Below are positions 8,635 through 17,625 of a stretch of 64,000 nt of DNA, one piece after another. Origin of the DNA: Synechococcus sp. KORDI-52. Its GTDB lineage: Bacteria; Cyanobacteriota; Cyanobacteriia; PCC-6307; Cyanobiaceae. The stretch spans positions 1,426,001 to 1,490,000 of the forward strand of contig NZ_CP006271.1 of assembly GCF_000737595.1 (NCBI RefSeq). Reading direction: 5' to 3'. Within the stretch, counting starts at the first letter, position 1; each line of letters starts with the position of its first letter. The notes below the pieces were generated by a model that saw only the letters and a list, made by a program, of their open reading frames with translations, did not search any database and had not been told where the DNA came from. Both the position numbers and the translations under genes were made by a program.

Positions 8635-8823
8635 TCAGCAGTCATAGTCGAGATTAGATTTCTGCTCCCGTGTCGCGCCATCGGATTCCATCATCTGCGC
8701 TTCGTCGTAGGCCATTTCGCTATAAATCCTCGATGGTGACGAGTGTCTTTTCAAACGAAGAGCGGTGATGCGTTGTCCGAGAAGTTCGAATGACCATTTT
8801 GCCGCAGAAAGAACTTTTCCCAT
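8635..8823 (-). CDS. Small hypothetical protein
   Basis: The 62-residue product has a basic N-terminal half (FELLGQRITALRLKRHSS) and an acidic C-terminal half ending in DYDC. It contains no membrane segment. No family is recognised. Confidence 0.5.
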   Translation of the reverse strand: MGKVLSAAKWSFELLGQRITALRLKRHSSPSRIYSEMAYDEAQMMESDGATREQKSNLDYDC

Positions 8824-8947
8824 GACGCCGCTTTCATTCTCTGTCTATGTGATAGCTCACGTCGATTGATCGAGCACTAGAAAAAATACTTATTCTTTGA
8901 TTTGTTGATTTAAAAGTTTAAGTTTAACCGACTGATGAATTGACCTC

Positions 8948-9133
8948 TTAATCGTCCACCCGGCTATTGGCGTTCTGTTGTAAAGCCTGTTGACGACGTG
9001 AGAATTCACAGCTCCGGCACTCCTGCATGTCTAAGCCAAAGAAATTCAAGGGTTTGACGTTGCCACAGCTGGAGCATTGCCGTCCCTCTGCTGGAGGAGC
9101 TTCAAACGCCATGGACGTATCCCACTCGTTCAA
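8948..9133 (-). CDS. Small zinc-ribbon protein
   Basis: The 61-residue product has two CxxC knuckles (CSSCGNVKPLNFFGLDMQ, then CRSC) spaced as in a zinc ribbon. Such proteins often bind nucleic acid or act as adaptors, but no target can be named. Confidence 0.6.
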   Translation of the reverse strand: MNEWDTSMAFEAPPAEGRQCSSCGNVKPLNFFGLDMQECRSCEFSRRQQALQQNANSRVDD

Positions 9134-9210
9134 TACATCACAAGATTAACGCGGCTTGTTGGCTTGTCTCCAACCGTTGTAACCGGCGGCCTCATTCGTC
9201 GTCGCGGTGA

Positions 9211-9396
9211 TCAGAGGTGCTGAGCGATGCTCTTTGTCGCCTTGATCGGATCCGCCTTTGTCTGTGGGTCCCATGCTCTGTGCTGTGCTGAGGTTTGAAG
9301 GCTGCTCTGGTTTCTTTCCTGCCTGTTGCACTGGGGGCAGTCTCCTCTCAGGCTCGAGTGCATGTGACCGCAGTGCGCACAACAAATCAGTGCCAT
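9211..9396 (-). CDS. Small zinc-ribbon protein
   Basis: The 61-residue product begins MALICCAHCGHMHSSLRGDC followed by PQCN, giving two CxxC pairs 12 residues apart, a zinc-ribbon pattern. The C-terminal half is polar and low in complexity. A longer frame in another register overlaps it; the CxxC pairs favour this one. Confidence 0.5.
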   Translation of the reverse strand: MALICCAHCGHMHSSLRGDCPQCNRQERNQSSLQTSAQHRAWDPQTKADPIKATKSIAQHL

Positions 9397-9484
9397 GGCT
9401 GTTGTTGCTGATGCACCACGCTGATCGTTCAGGATGCGCCAAGCATCGGTATTTGTTCCTAGTCCCTCTTAAACGGTGGAGTGA

Positions 9485-9664
9485 TCAGGATCTGTCAAAG
9501 ATCTTTTGCAGTGCAGTTCTCTCTTTTTGGAGTGTATTGGCCCTCATGGGTCGACCAAGTGGTCTGGGCTGTCGAGATCGGTTCAGAACAACCGTGCTGA
9601 TCCACCAGACCTGAAGCCCGACAAACGCAATGGAGAGGAACGCCAGTTCAGTTGCTCCCTGCAT
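9485..9664 (-). CDS. Single-helix membrane microprotein
   Basis: A 59-residue frame starting MQGATELAFLSIAFVGLQVW has one N-terminal transmembrane helix and a basic tail (LNRSRQPRPLGRPMRANTL). Its ATG overlaps the TGA of the upstream 41-residue frame by 1 nt, a classic sign of translational coupling. Confidence 0.6.
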   Translation of the reverse strand: MQGATELAFLSIAFVGLQVWWISTVVLNRSRQPRPLGRPMRANTLQKERTALQKIFDRS

Positions 9665-9789
9665 CAGTAGTGTTTGCCGCGGTTTTGGATCGCATCTGTT
9701 TTAAAGCACTCCAGCTCTTCAGGGGTGTGCAACGGGGGCCTCTCCCGCTTGCCAGCCAATCGCAGAATCAGTTTCAGCAGCCGTTTCAT
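9664..9789 (-). CDS. Basic microprotein coupled to the next gene
   Basis: A 41-residue frame starting MKRLLKLILRLAGKRERPPL, amphipathic and strongly basic at the N-terminus. AAGG directly precedes the ATG. The stop overlaps the start of the downstream membrane microprotein (TGATG). Function unknown. Confidence 0.5.
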   Translation of the reverse strand: MKRLLKLILRLAGKRERPPLHTPEELECFKTDAIQNRGKHY

Positions 9790-10507
9790 CCTTCAGTTGT
9801 GAACCATCAAATGTTGTTTTGGCATGACGTCAGGGATCGGAACAGCAAAGATGATTGATGATTCGGTCAAGACAAACCGATGAGAACGTCCATGATTACA
9901 CGAGGCGTACGAGAAGATAATGATTGATCAAGGGCGTTTTATCAGCTTGGTGCCAGTTTCAATCAACAATAAATAACATGTGAAAAACTCTGCCTGGACA
10001 TCAGATATGAGAGCTGTTTTGCTTCATCCTTTGCTGAAACTCGTGACCAAATGGGCTGTTCGACTAAGGAACTCATTCTGCTTGTTGATGCATTCATTTG
10101 GGTGGCCGCTTGAGGTGTGAAACCATCAAGAGCCGATGGTTCTATCAGACACCCGGTTGATGTCGTCCATCCCCGCGCAGCTGCTGCTATTGCTTCAGAT
10201 CAGATGGGGTGTGAGAGAGGCAGTAGGTCGTGACACCACCCACCAAATCGAGCAACCACGCCCGAAAGGGTCTCCCTCTCACGTCGAAACCATAGGTGTT
10301 CATTGAGCGTTCCGCATCCATCTGGTGAAGCCCAGGTATGACGGGACTGGAGTCTCAGAACCAATACTCAGACCGATTGGCGACGTGGCAGAACCCCAGT
10401 GATGATCACCACTTCCGATGCGAACACTCCCATGTCCCTACTCCAGACCAAGGCTGATGGAGCTATGGAGCTGTTCTCTCGATTTCAGGAGGGCCTCGAC
10501 AACCCCT
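9790..10507. other. Long stretch without a convincing gene
   Basis: No frame in this ~700-nt stretch has convincing coding character on either strand. Only short frames of 20-40 codons with no ribosome site were seen. The stretch is AT-rich near 9880-9990. It may hold promoters or small RNAs, none of which I can define. Confidence 0.4.
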
Positions 10508-10669
10508 TCAACGTGAGGAAGCCAAGTTCGCTTTCGCTGCTTTCAAGGCTTCTTCACAGGCAGCTCTGTCGTCGTGATCGATTTCGCCTTGACTGCCGTT
10601 CAATCTGGCCTCAAGAAATGCGATCTCATCGATCCAGTAGTTCTTGTCCTTGTTTTGCTGATCAAACAT
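10508..10669 (-). CDS. Small charged hypothetical protein
   Basis: A 53-residue frame (MFDQQNKDKNYWIDEIAFLE...) is helical and ends with a Lys/Ala-rich helix (ACEEALKAAKANLASSR). An in-frame GTG at 10687 would add six residues. Composition is strongly protein-like, but no family is recognised. Confidence 0.55.
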   Translation of the reverse strand: MFDQQNKDKNYWIDEIAFLEARLNGSQGEIDHDDRAACEEALKAAKANLASSR

Positions 10670-10912
10670 TCGCTTGGAAGACTCCACTCCATCAACGATT
10701 TACGAATGTATTCCCTCCTGAGATGGAACGACTTCTCTGTTGTTTGTTGGACCTGGCTCGTCGGGTTGTGAAGTCACAATGTCAGGTGGCTTTCAATTTC
10801 GCCTCCTGTGAATCGTTGCTCCCATCAGCTGGAGGCTGATGTTGATGTTCAGCGTTTCACTTGATGCCATGAGCTTTTACCTGTCATGCGATCGACCCGT
10901 GTTCACGTTGCC

Positions 10913-11638
10913 TCAGCCCAACAGGTGCAACGCCACCAAGAATCCCATGGCTGTTTGAATTGCGTATTCCGAAAAACTCACAATCCCCAGTGGTGTTTTG
11001 CTGTTGCCGCCAATGCAGGCGCAGTTGAGAGCCAGCTTGTCCACGTAGACCGCTTTAAGCACAGAAGCCATTCCAGGGAGTCCCACAAGCAGCGCAACCC
11101 AACCAGCAAGTGGTGATGGAGGTGTCAGCAAAAATCCCAAGCCGATCAGCAGCTCAACACCTGGATAGATCCGTGCCCACAATTGCCAACGTTGGCTGAT
11201 CAGATCGTATTTGATAAAGCTTGCGGCAAAGGCGTTCACATCCATCAGCTTCAGCATCGCCAGTGTGCAGATCGAAAAGCCCATGAAAAGACGCACCACA
11301 TCGATGTTCAGGACCAGAGCCATCAGCAGCGTGGTGCCAAATACTGCTATCACAGGGACATAGGACGTGTCGGTGGGGTCTGGCTTCACACCCAGATGCT
11401 TGGCTAGATCGGTATAACCGCCAATTCGCTTCGTGCCAAAGAAGATTTGTGGTGTTGTGGCCACGTCATGTTTGATCTTGAAGTCATCAACGTCGTCCTG
11501 GGTTGTGAGACGGTGGTCTTCAAACTTGATCTGACGATCCTCAAGAAGCGCAATTGCCTTCAAGCCCCAGGGACATTCGTGCTCGGGTAGAGACATGCGG
11601 TAGATGTGTACATCGGTCAAAACATGTTCTGAGTTCAT
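10913..11638 (-). CDS. Glutaredoxin domain fused to MauE/DoxX-like membrane domain
   Basis: The ATG at 11638 gives 241 residues. Residues ~8-85 form a glutaredoxin-like domain (VHIYRMSLPEHECPWGLKA with a single Cys at 22, and the cis-Pro motif TTPQIFFG). From ~95 follow four transmembrane helices of the MauE type, with a CxC pair in the NCACIGG loop near the end. The layout suggests a membrane thiol carrier in which the soluble domain passes electrons to or from the membrane CxC. The active site is monothiol (CPWG, not CPYC). Confidence 0.75.
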   Translation of the reverse strand: MNSEHVLTDVHIYRMSLPEHECPWGLKAIALLEDRQIKFEDHRLTTQDDVDDFKIKHDVATTPQIFFGTKRIGGYTDLAKHLGVKPDPTDTSYVPVIAVFGTTLLMALVLNIDVVRLFMGFSICTLAMLKLMDVNAFAASFIKYDLISQRWQLWARIYPGVELLIGLGFLLTPPSPLAGWVALLVGLPGMASVLKAVYVDKLALNCACIGGNSKTPLGIVSFSEYAIQTAMGFLVALHLLG

Positions 11639-12063
11639 GGTTTGGTTTGCTGATGGTTGAAGACTCAAACAGTAGCTATCGCAAATCTGATTACAAGGCA
11701 TGAAGGACTGGTAAAACTTTTCAACAGCATCCATGCGATTATCCACCAACTCAGCCCCTTCCTCATCATTTCAGAACAGCTCTTGTTCAGCCATCGTCAA
11801 GGGCTATCTCCAATCGCATCGGCAGGAACTCCTGCAGCTGAACTGGGTTGAATTGAAGACTTGACTGCTTCAGCAATTCCTGATGAATCGCTGTTTCGAA
11901 CAGGAGTGTCTCCTGTTCTGTTGCGCCTTGCTTCTTTCCCTCTAGCCCGGGGCTGATTGCCCTCGCCGGCTTTTGGAGGAGGTGGATGACGCCGAGTCGT
12001 GGGACGCTTGATATCACACCCCAAAAACATCCTTTTACTATTTTAATAGTGGGATGCTTGGTT

Positions 12064-12079
12064 GGGGGGGGGGGGGGGG
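12064..12079 (+). repeat. Homopolymeric tract of 16 G
   Basis: Sixteen consecutive G lie 69 nt upstream of the start of the secreted protein gene at 12148. A short inverted repeat (ACTATT-TT-AATAGT) lies ~20 nt further upstream. Such tracts change length easily by slipped-strand replication and could alter promoter spacing. Confidence 0.9.
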
Positions 12080-12147
12080 CGCAAAATCTTTGCGGATGCT
12101 AAAGATCTTATTCAGGGTTTGTGCCGCTGGCTAGACATTGCTAGAGC

Positions 12148-12585
12148 TTGATTTTCAACTTGAACAAAACAGGGAAATCTTTCGCCGTCATTGCTGGTAC
12201 GGCTCTTTCTTGGACCATTTTCGGAGGAACGTTCATGGCGACTGAAGCCAGTGCCAAGCCTCATCATCACAGTTTGAATCTGATGTCGGTCAATAACAAG
12301 GCTGAACTTCAGCGGGCGATTTGCATGGACTCAGGTGCAACAACTAAGTTGCTCATCGCGAAAATGCATGTGATGAAGCATGCGAAAAGTGTCAAGTGCA
12401 AAAATGGATCTGCTGCGGTTCGGTTCCGAGAAGATAAGTCGGACCCTGGTCATGTTTTAGTGAATATTGATCCGCCGAAAGGCGGTAATAATGGTTTGGA
12501 CTGTGACGGTAAAGCTGATCTAGGTTTGCACTTCATCGGTATTAATTGCTTGAATTCAAATCTTGAATCAGCCTCCCACAACTAG
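12148..12585 (+). CDS. Secreted hypothetical protein
   Basis: A TTG start gives 145 residues; a second in-frame TTG at 12160 is also possible. A signal peptide (FAVIAGTALSWTIFGGTFMA, cleavage near ASA-K) is followed by a His cluster (KPHHHS) and a mature domain with four Cys. The tail contains GGNNGLDCDGKADLGLHFIG. The gene lies just downstream of the poly-G tract. No family recognised. Confidence 0.6.
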   Translation: MIFNLNKTGKSFAVIAGTALSWTIFGGTFMATEASAKPHHHSLNLMSVNNKAELQRAICMDSGATTKLLIAKMHVMKHAKSVKCKNGSAAVRFREDKSDPGHVLVNIDPPKGGNNGLDCDGKADLGLHFIGINCLNSNLESASHN

Positions 12586-12855
12586 CCCCGCGTCATCAAT
12601 GTGTGGCCAGGTTCAATCATCAGTTCTGCTCCCTGGTTCTTGCTTTGAGTGTTGTCCGTGTTGAGTCGCTTGACTCAGGCAGCAACGACATCATGTCCAC
12701 GGCTGATGAGCAGCTTCGTGCCGCAGAAAACGGCGGGTCTCGAGCGGTGCTGGCCTCTCCAGCATCGCCTCGACATGTCTTTGGTCTGTGCCGTCGACGC
12801 CGTTGAAGCATGCTTCAGCCGAACCTGCTAAGGGTCTCTCCAATAGACCGATTCC

Positions 12856-13517
12856 ATGAAACTCAATCTCAAGGAGCGTCTCCAGGGCCTGAAGCTGGTT
12901 GCTGGTCTGGCCAGCTCCCTCAACAATCCTGACTCTCTCGACAGTGTCTTCGCTGTAGCCGCAAGCTTGAACGACAGCCCCCTGAGTGATCAGATGGTGC
13001 GGCACCTCCTGGCCGATCCTCAGTTCAAGGCACTGGTCAACGATGGCTGGCGGCCGCAACCGATTGATCTTCATGAATTGCAGACCTTGCCACCGGCCAG
13101 TCTTGGTCGTGCTTATGCAGATCAACTCATACGTCAAGGCACACGCCAGACACCCTGATTGATCCGTCGCCAGTGACGAATGCCCAGGACTTTGCAGTGC
13201 ACCGCTTCAGGGAAACCCACGACATCATCCACGTGCTTACGGGCTTCGGTATTGACGGTGTAGGTGAGCTCGGGTTGCAGGGTTTCAACTTGGCGCAAAA
13301 TCGTTCACCACTTGCCGCGATGCTGATCTTCGGTGGCATCCTGAACAGCCTCCAGAAGGGTGAAGCTCTCGAGCCATTGCTGCAGGATTTGGCGCGTGGT
13401 TTCCAGATGGGTGTAAACGCCGACCTCGTCATCGCCAGCAAACATGAAGATGACTGGGAACGCGCTTTGTTGGAATGGAGGCAACAGTTGCGGTTGCCTG
13501 TGCATCCTGACCGTTAA
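12856..13517 (+). pseudogene. Coq4-like gene interrupted by a frameshift
   Basis: The first half (12856-13158) encodes MKLNLKERLQGLKLVAGLAS... to ADQLIRQG; the second half continues in another frame from about 13150 and contains RETHDIIHVLTGFG with DGVGELGLQGF. Together they match the Coq4 family, including the HDxxH-x11-E metal motif, at a combined ~220 residues, the normal length. A single missing base near 13140-13150 explains the break. In eukaryotes Coq4 is needed for ubiquinone synthesis; the bacterial role is unclear. It could be a decayed gene, a sequencing error or a recoding site. Confidence 0.8.
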
Positions 13518-14145
13518 CGCCCACAGGTAACTAAAAAATTGATGTCTTGGATCAAGTGTTGATTCGTTTTGTGGTGATGAAAGTTGCTTGGTGTCATAGG
13601 TTCAGTCCTATGCATTCAGGATTTTCTCTGTGTTGTTGATGCTGTGCTCTCGTTTTAATGGCGATTTGGTGAAGCTTTAGTGCCTTGGTTTTTTCCGCTT
13701 ATCGTTGGTCTATTCCATTATCTGTATCTGTTCGCTTCGCCTTTTAATGCTAATAGCTTTGCTTTCAGCTTTGATTCTGGCTTGAATCTTAATTGGTGCT
13801 GCGAGTATATTTAAGCTATAAATCATGTTAGTCCTGAGAGGAATGGAGGCTTTGTTATGTATTTTGTAGGGAACTATGTTCGGTCTGTAATCTTTCAAGG
13901 CTTCCGCTTTAATGCTTTATGCGCCCGGTAGAGTAAATCCCTCAGTCCTATGGTTGCACTTGTCTCCCCTGAAGTAAGGCGAGCAGGGTCTGATTTTTCT
14001 GTTGCAGCGTTGTGCCATGCCGCTGGCGTGCGTTAGTGGTCGATTTGTGTGGGATGGAGCGGGCCAGTTCTTATGTCTCAAGCTATGGCTTTGACTCCAT
14101 TCTTAGAGGTGTTTCGCTCTTGGTTGATTGGTGTTTGCGAGGAGC
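13518..14145. other. AT-rich stretch without a convincing gene
   Basis: This ~630-nt region is markedly AT-rich compared with the core. The only frame of note (a 62-codon minus frame near 13710-13898) looks like random AT-rich translation. No hairpin or repeat stands out. Confidence 0.4.
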
Positions 14146-14373
14146 TTAAAATTGCATCTGATTAATTATTGCTCCTCTTATATTTGAGTAATACGAATAA
14201 CTTTCTTGGTCCTCTTGCATCAGCCATAGTGGTAAAGGCTGCCAGTCGGCCTCTGTCTTGTCAAGCACATGGAGCATGAGTTCAGCTGGCAAACCCTTGA
14301 CGCAGAAAACATCCCCGTCAATCAGGTATTCATTTGAGTTGATCTCTTTCAGCTTGGTTGAAGTGGATGTCAT
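14146..14373 (-). CDS. Small hypothetical protein
   Basis: The second ATG (14373) is chosen because GAGG lies 7 nt upstream, giving 75 residues (MTSTSTKLKEINSNEYLIDG...). It contains GLPAELMLHVLDKTEADWQP and a Tyr-rich ESYSYYSNIRG region. No domain is recognised. Confidence 0.6.
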   Translation of the reverse strand: MTSTSTKLKEINSNEYLIDGDVFCVKGLPAELMLHVLDKTEADWQPLPLWLMQEDQESYSYYSNIRGAIINQMQF

Positions 14374-14649
14374 GGTCATGCCTCAATGGGTTAAAAAGTG
14401 AGCCTGTCGCTTGTGTGGTCTATTGGTCGGTTTGGGTGTAACTGCTCTGTAATCAGAATGGCCTTGCTTGTTTTCGGAAGTGTGAGTTGTCTCTGAGAGC
14501 TGAACTAAAAAATGCTTGTCGATCAGGAACAGTTGGCAGAGGAGTGATTTTTTCTTCCTTGAAAAAATTGTTTTTTTCATAGAAGAGGTGTGTCTGCATC
14601 ACCTGTCAGCTTCAGTGCCTCAGCGGCTCTTTGCTCGCTTCTGCTCCCT

Positions 14650-14919
14650 TCAATCGACATCAGGCATGGGTGCGTCACGAGGCCCGACAGGTCGCTGGTG
14701 TGCAACGCCAGGTTCGGCTTCTGAGGTTTGTGCCTCCTTGACAACCCCGAAGCGCTTTGGCGGCCAGCCGTCCCTGCCGATCGAGGGCTTGACGGCCCAC
14801 CGCGGCCAGTGGCTGGGAGGCTTCTGGTGTTCGGCGCTTCCCTCGATTGAGACCCTCTCTCCCCTTTCATCCGATGGGATGGTTGATGCGTTCGTCACCA
14901 GGGCTTTCCATGGGGCCAT
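14650..14919 (-). CDS. Hypothetical protein, Pro/Trp-rich
   Basis: An ATG with AAGG 6 nt upstream gives 89 residues beginning MAPWKALVTNASTIPSDERG. Codons end mostly in G or C as in real genes here. It contains WPRWAVKPSIGRDGWPPKRF. The opposite strand is also open over this span, but its codon use is poorer. No family recognised. Confidence 0.5.
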   Translation of the reverse strand: MAPWKALVTNASTIPSDERGERVSIEGSAEHQKPPSHWPRWAVKPSIGRDGWPPKRFGVVKEAQTSEAEPGVAHQRPVGPRDAPMPDVD

Positions 14920-15090
14920 CTCGAACCTTGAGGACAGCAACTTGCGCCAGAATCGTGAAGTGGATGTGATGGACCGATCCTTCCCTCCGGCAGTGAGTGA
15001 GCGCCAGTGTTGGAAGCACGAGCTGGTGCGATCAAACCGGCCCTGATCCGGTCCCCCTTTGGTTGCTGGCGGGAATCAGGTCATCGATGA

Positions 15091-15342
15091 TCACCTCCAG
15101 TTAGATCCCATCCCTGGACTCAAACTGACTTTGTGCATGTTGTGAAACGGCCACCAATTTCGCCGTTGTTCCTGTCTTTTGGGCTCATCTTGGTTGAGCC
15201 AAGTTGCCAAAGGGGCTTGGAAGCCGGGCAGAGCGATGTCTGATGAGACCTGTGATTTGGCCTCTGTTGAGGCAGGAAGCAAATCCGTTCTTTCATCAAA
15301 TGTTTGTTCTATTAAGGAATCATCCAGCGACTGCACCAACAT
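15091..15342 (-). CDS. Hypothetical protein
   Basis: An 83-residue frame starting MLVQSLDDSLIEQTFDERTD, acidic first, then basic and Trp-containing (QRRNWWPFHNMHK). No domain or membrane segment is seen. Real status is uncertain; the start lacks a strong ribosome site. Confidence 0.4.
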   Translation of the reverse strand: MLVQSLDDSLIEQTFDERTDLLPASTEAKSQVSSDIALPGFQAPLATWLNQDEPKRQEQRRNWWPFHNMHKVSLSPGMGSNWR

Positions 15343-15820
15343 TTAATCGTGGTCGAATCGCTCGGTGTTGCATTGTTATCGACCAGTTGTTTGATTCAGT
15401 CGGTCGGGTCTTCTTTTGGTCTGTTTGACGGGCCGTGCCTGAAGACAACAACCATTCCCATAGCTCACGGTAAGGTTGCTCTTGTACATCGTTGTGCAGG
15501 GTCCAGCACTGTGCAACCTTCAGCGACATGGCCTCAGGGGTGGTGTGGATCTCAGTGTGTTCTTAAAGGCTTTTTTCTGCGAGGTTGCACCTTCCAACCC
15601 TTGGAGCTCCTTTCGACTTTGACATCAGCAGGCATGAAGTGAAGGCCTATGGGTCTCATGATTGACGACAGCCGCTGTGACAAGGGGATGTGGCGATGTG
15701 ATCTACATCAGGCTTGTAAGACGCGCTGAATGAGATCAACAAAACATCAGGAATTCCGAAATGGCTCAGAGCCCGATTGGTTTTGGAGGGTCCAGTGCAG
15801 TTCGGAGTTGGATCGCGTTT
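15343..15820. other. Stretch without a convincing gene
   Basis: A 69-codon minus-strand frame (15320-15529) with GAGG close to its ATG is the only candidate and looks weak. I see no repeat, hairpin or promoter that I would defend. Confidence 0.35.
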
Positions 15821-16300
15821 TCAACGACCGGAGTTGTTGCTCAACTCATCAAGATCTGAGCCATTCACTGGAGCAATGAATTGCGCATTGGCACGGACCA
15901 CGCAGGTGCTGAAGCCTGGGGATTTCCTTGAGGCAATTCGCCAGTTCGGCAGACGGATCCGCAACCAGGTTTTGTCATTGTGGCGTTCCACAGCTTGTTT
16001 GAGCCCTCCCCGAACCGGTGTGTCTGTCTCCAGAAGGTCGCCGTAAAACAGCTTGGTCAGAGGTCGCATCCCTTTGCGTGGATCCCGGCAGTTGGTGCCG
16101 TTTGGATCGGCCTCCACCACGAGCCAGTGGCGCACTTCATAGAGCCCACGGTTGCCGGTGGTTTGACTGCTGTTGAAGTTGCCTGCGCGATCAGGGAGTG
16201 GTGGCTCGGCGCGCTGGGCCCGTGCGTGACCTGCCTGGATCAGCAGGCTCAGTAACAAGACGAATACCGACTTCACCAATTGAATCGAGCTGCTCAGCAT
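15821..16300 (-). CDS. Secreted hypothetical protein
   Basis: The ATG at 16300 gives 159 residues with a signal peptide (IQLVKSVFVLLLSLLIQAGH, cleavage near ARA-Q). The mature part contains YEVRHWLVVEADPNGTNCRD and TWLRIRLPNWRIASRKSPG, which looks like a small beta-sandwich or SH3-like domain with two Cys. A longer start at 16333 is possible. Confidence 0.6.
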   Translation of the reverse strand: MLSSSIQLVKSVFVLLLSLLIQAGHARAQRAEPPLPDRAGNFNSSQTTGNRGLYEVRHWLVVEADPNGTNCRDPRKGMRPLTKLFYGDLLETDTPVRGGLKQAVERHNDKTWLRIRLPNWRIASRKSPGFSTCVVRANAQFIAPVNGSDLDELSNNSGR

Positions 16301-16636
16301 CTCCAGCTTCTCAGGTGCCAGGCTGTTTCCCAAACCACACTTGAGGCAGCGCTCGTTTGAAACACTGCCGGATGTTGATGGTTACAAGTCTTCGCTTGCA
16401 CTCGGTCTTGAGCCGCTTTGGAGGGATGGTGCTGCTGAGGTTGAATCGGAATGGATGCATGGATGAGGACTCTTTGGCTTGAAGACGAAATGGACGGGCT
16501 GATGGCTTTGCCCCTGGGAGTGAATTCCCACCAAATAAAGATGAAATGTTGTTATTCGTCTTTGAATTGTTGCCCTTTTCTCTCTCCCCTTTTACCCCGT
16601 CCGTAGCTATAGCTGATCAATTGATCACCTTGTCCC

Positions 16637-17158
16637 ATGAGTGACTTGATCGTCGTCGGTTTCCCCAAGATCGAGGAGGCCGAGCAGGTGCGTCTGGAGT
16701 TGGCCAGCATCCAGCAAGAGCATCTGATCTCGCTTGAGGATGCGGTGGTGCTGGAGCATGGCGATGACGGTCACGTTCATCTTCGCCAAGCCATCAACTT
16801 GGCGGCCGCCGGTGCCGTGAGTGGCAGCTTCTGGGGCGTGCTCGTGGGACTGCTCTTCCTCAACCCACTGTTGGGTGCAGCTGTCGGAGCAGGTGCAGGC
16901 GCTGCTTCAGGAGCCCTCTCCGATATCGGCATCAATGATCAGTTCCTGCGGGAGCTGGCGGAAACCCTGCCGAAGGGAAGCGCTGCCCTGGCTTTGCTGG
17001 TGCGAGATGGCACGCCTGATCGTGTGGTCGAACGTTTGCGCCGCCACGCCCCCAAAGCGCGTTTGGTGAAGACCAGCCTGAGTCATACCGATGAGGATCA
17101 ACTCCGCGACTTGCTGAAAACAGCTGCTCAGCAAGCCGAGGCGCTGCGTCTGTCCTGA
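16637..17158 (+). CDS. DUF1269 family protein
   Basis: The 173-residue product begins MSDLIVVGFPKIEEAEQVRL, a ferredoxin-like strand-helix, then a Gly/Ala-rich hydrophobic hairpin (GSFWGVLVGLLFLNPLLGA, AAVGAGAGAASGAL) and a C-terminal globular repeat of the first fold (AALALLVRDGTPDRVVERL). This is the DUF1269 layout, common in bacteria and of unknown function. The ~300 nt upstream are AT-rich and hold no gene. Confidence 0.8.
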   Translation: MSDLIVVGFPKIEEAEQVRLELASIQQEHLISLEDAVVLEHGDDGHVHLRQAINLAAAGAVSGSFWGVLVGLLFLNPLLGAAVGAGAGAASGALSDIGINDQFLRELAETLPKGSAALALLVRDGTPDRVVERLRRHAPKARLVKTSLSHTDEDQLRDLLKTAAQQAEALRLS

Positions 17159-17403
17159 CAGGCGTTCGCTGCAGCTTCGATTGCGCTGCTGCCCTCCCTC
17201 GCATCCAGCAGATCTGCAAGCGGTGAGTCGGCGGTCTGCACACCCTTGCTGCACCAGCACAGAGCGCCGATATCTCCAGCCGTCATCAACACCGGCGACA
17301 CGACTTGGAGATACAACTCCTTGCCTGTCCTGATGAACCTGCGGGCTTGCTTTGAAGGCAAGCTCCCGTGTGATGGTGGAGCGTTGGAGATGGAGTGATT
17401 CAA
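17128..17403 (-). CDS. Hypothetical protein, convergent with DUF1269 gene
   Basis: A 91-residue frame with LYLQVVSPVLMTAGDIGALC and a Cys pair (CWC). Its last 31 nt overlap the end of the convergent DUF1269 gene. No family recognised; it may be spurious. Confidence 0.35.
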   Translation of the reverse strand: MNHSISNAPPSHGSLPSKQARRFIRTGKELYLQVVSPVLMTAGDIGALCWCSKGVQTADSPLADLLDAREGSSAIEAAANACQDRRSASAC

Positions 17404-17625
17404 TCAACGGTTAAAGGGTTCATGGGATGCCTTAGACCTTCCCTCAGACGCTCCATGGCATCCTGAATTGGGCAGTGCAGCGTTGACATCTCAAATCCAA
17501 CGCAACGGCTGAGCTCGTGGCAACGGTCAATGTCTGATTGATGCAGTCAGGCTCAATCCAGCGCCACAAGGGCGTTCCTCAGGGAAAGGCTTCCACTGCT
17601 CAACACAAACTGTCGTCCTTTGGGG

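Noticed and set aside
14516-15046. 176-codon plus-strand frame
   Set aside because: The minus-strand frame over the same DNA has a better ribosome site (AAGG 6 nt before ATG) and better codon use.
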